A DNA stretch of 6,277 nt from Betaproteobacteria bacterium. GTDB lineage: Bacteria; Pseudomonadota; Gammaproteobacteria; Tethybacterales; Tethybacteraceae. Location: the NCBI GenBank assembly GCA_026710225.1, contig JAPORI010000233.1:1-6277 (forward strand), given 5' to 3'. A program made the translations under genes and the position numbers. Under the pieces are notes generated by a model, which had not been told where the DNA came from, did no database searches, and saw only the letters and a list, made by a program, of their open reading frames with translations. Of the stretch, positions 5,247-6,277 are shown in pieces (the first letter of the stretch is position 1; each line of letters opens with the position of its first letter).

Positions 5247-6277
5247 TCCAGTTTCAGGTGCGGGGATAGAAAATCGACAGTTCGCCGGCTGCCGCCGCGC
5301 AACTGCTCGGCTATCTGAACTGCCGCAGTTGCCGCAACAGTGCGCTCTTGCCCCAGTTGCTGCAGCAGCATCGCCGCACTTTGCGCATCAGTCGCCTCAA
5401 GTAGCGCTCCGGCGCGACGGGCCGGCCGGACAACGGTGCGGATGTTTGCAAGGCTGGGTCCCATTACCACCGGTACCCCGACGGCGAGTTGCTCGAGCGG
5501 GTTTTGACCGCCGAACGGCAGCAGGCTGCCGCCGACGAATGCGATATCGGCGGCAGCCGCATATTCACTCATTTCTCCGAGCGTGTCGCCGATCAGGCAG
5601 TTAGGTGCAGCATCGTCTTGGGCAAGCTGCGACTTGCGCTGCGGCTGCCATCCGTGGGCGGTGAGCATTGCCTCGACTTCGCCAACCCGTTCGATGTGGC
5701 GCGGCACCACGATCAGAGGCCAGTCGCCGATCCGGTTTTTGATTTGCGGCAGCAGCAGTTTTTCCTCGCCGGGCCGGGTCGAGGCAAGCAGTACAACCGG
5801 CTTGTCGCTGCTGCGGGCGCAGATGCGTTCCTTGAGTTGCCGGCCGCGCTCGACCTGTTTTTCATCGGGCCGGGCATCGTGCTTGATGTTGCCGGTTGTC
5901 TGCACTTCACTGGCGCCCAGGATTGAGAAGCGGCGTGCCGATTCCCGATCGCCGGCCGCGACCGCGGCCAGACCGGCAAAGGCATCAGCGATCATGCTGC
6001 GGCAGGTCGCGTAGCGGCGGGCGCTGGTCGCGCTGAGCCGGCCGTTTGCCACCACGACCGGGATGTTCTGCCGGTTGCATTCGGCGATCAGGTTTGGCCA
6101 CAACTCCTGCTCGAGCAGGATGCAGGCACGGGGTTTCTGAGCGCCGATGAAGCGACGCATGCTTGATACGTAGTCGATTGGCAGGCGATACACCGGCAGT
6201 TGCATCGTGTCGGTCGCGTAGCGGCGGGCGGCTTCGGGGGTACAGGTGATCAGAATCGGCAGGTGCGGATTTCTGAA
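5243..6277 (-). CDS. waaA: 3-deoxy-D-manno-octulosonic acid (Kdo) transferase, N-terminus outside the window
   Basis: An inner-membrane-associated GT-B glycosyltransferase that transfers Kdo from CMP-Kdo to the lipid A precursor, a key step of LPS core synthesis. The frame stays open through the right edge, giving 344 visible C-terminal residues of about 420 usual; the first ATG inside the window (6205) is internal, since codons upstream still match the family. Visible motifs, numbered from the edge: LEQELWPNLI (55-64), VVVANGRLSATSARRY (74-89), the linker GNIKHDARP (129-137), LASTRPGEE (164-172), VPRHIERV (191-198), GDTLGEMSEYAAAADIAFVG (230-249), GGQNPLEQLAVGVPVVMGPS (256-275). The membrane anchor and the N-terminal catalytic glutamate lie outside the window. 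Conserved histidine positions known from E. coli (STH, GPH) read R and S here. It is convergent with tas with overlapping stop codons. Confidence 0.92.
   Translation of the reverse strand, partial: FRNPHLPILITCTPEAARRYATDTMQLPVYRLPIDYVSSMRRFIGAQKPRACILLEQELWPNLIAECNRQNIPVVVANGRLSATSARRYATCRSMIADAFAGLAAVAAGDRESARRFSILGASEVQTTGNIKHDARPDEKQVERGRQLKERICARSSDKPVVLLASTRPGEEKLLLPQIKNRIGDWPLIVVPRHIERVGEVEAMLTAHGWQPQRKSQLAQDDAAPNCLIGDTLGEMSEYAAAADIAFVGGSLLPFGGQNPLEQLAVGVPVVMGPSLANIRTVVRPARRAGALLEATDAQSAAMLLQQLGQERTVAATAAVQIAEQLRGGSRRTVDFLSPHLKLD

Noticed and set aside
5489..5926. 145-codon + strand open frame opposite waaA
   Set aside because: Antisense shadow of conserved WaaA motifs, with no recognisable product.
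200..6277. Many GCCGGC and CCGG-type words through the coding regions, considered as a dispersed repeat or uptake sequence
   Set aside because: They fall in all frames inside genes rich in alanine, glycine and proline codons, with no fixed longer word or inverted-pair arrangement; GC-biased codon use explains them. A Neisseria-type uptake word (GCCGTCTGAA) was not seen.
1..6277. Search for transposase, integrase, toxin-antitoxin, CRISPR or defence genes, including tRNA-linked integration at 4091-4161
   Set aside because: Every long frame with protein-like content is a recognisable housekeeping gene, and the tRNA is followed directly by tas with no integrase and no repeated tRNA 3' end in the window.

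Overview
The window reads as an ordinary but very tightly packed stretch of a Gram-negative (LPS-bearing) proteobacterial chromosome, most likely beta- or gammaproteobacterial. The signs are a WaaA/KdtA Kdo transferase, a CysM-type cysteine synthase, a Tas-like aldo/keto reductase, a fused Nnr enzyme, and protein motifs close to the E. coli versions as I remember them. By eye the coding DNA is moderately GC-rich (about 55-60%, not counted). I see no mobile element, CRISPR array, phage gene or obvious foreign island. The genus cannot be named from the sequence alone.

Layout, left to right. (1) 3-89 (+): the last codons of a gene ending in a hydrophobic segment, followed at 102-138 by a hairpin plus T-tract terminator. 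(2) 200-979 (-): predicted DEDDy 3'-5' exonuclease of the PolB-like COG3298 type. Its ATG directly abuts the stop of (3) cysM, 980-1915 (-), so the two form a cysM-exonuclease operon read leftward. (4) 1892-3400 (+): nnr, the fused NAD(P)HX epimerase/dehydratase. It diverges from cysM, and on the likeliest start codons the two 5' ends overlap. (5) 3397-4071 (-): trmB, tRNA m7G46 methyltransferase, convergent with nnr through a shared CTAG. (6) 4091-4161 (+): tRNA-Gly with anticodon CCC and no encoded CCA. (7) 4194-5246 (+): a Tas-like aldo/keto reductase close behind the tRNA with no terminator between them. (8) 5243-6277 (-): waaA, convergent with tas through overlapping stops (TTAG) and cut by the right edge of the window.

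The genes are housekeeping: cysteine synthesis, nucleotide-cofactor repair, tRNA modification, a glycine tRNA, an oxidoreductase and LPS core assembly. They do not form one pathway, and I did not find a previously undescribed system. The points worth a second look lie at the gene junctions: overlapping divergent starts with homopolymer runs at cysM/nnr, two convergent pairs with overlapping stops, a possible leaderless trmB start, and a possible tRNA-mRNA dicistron. A few conserved-site deviations in WaaA and TrmB are also noted. Long open frames opposite the exonuclease, cysM and waaA are antisense shadows.
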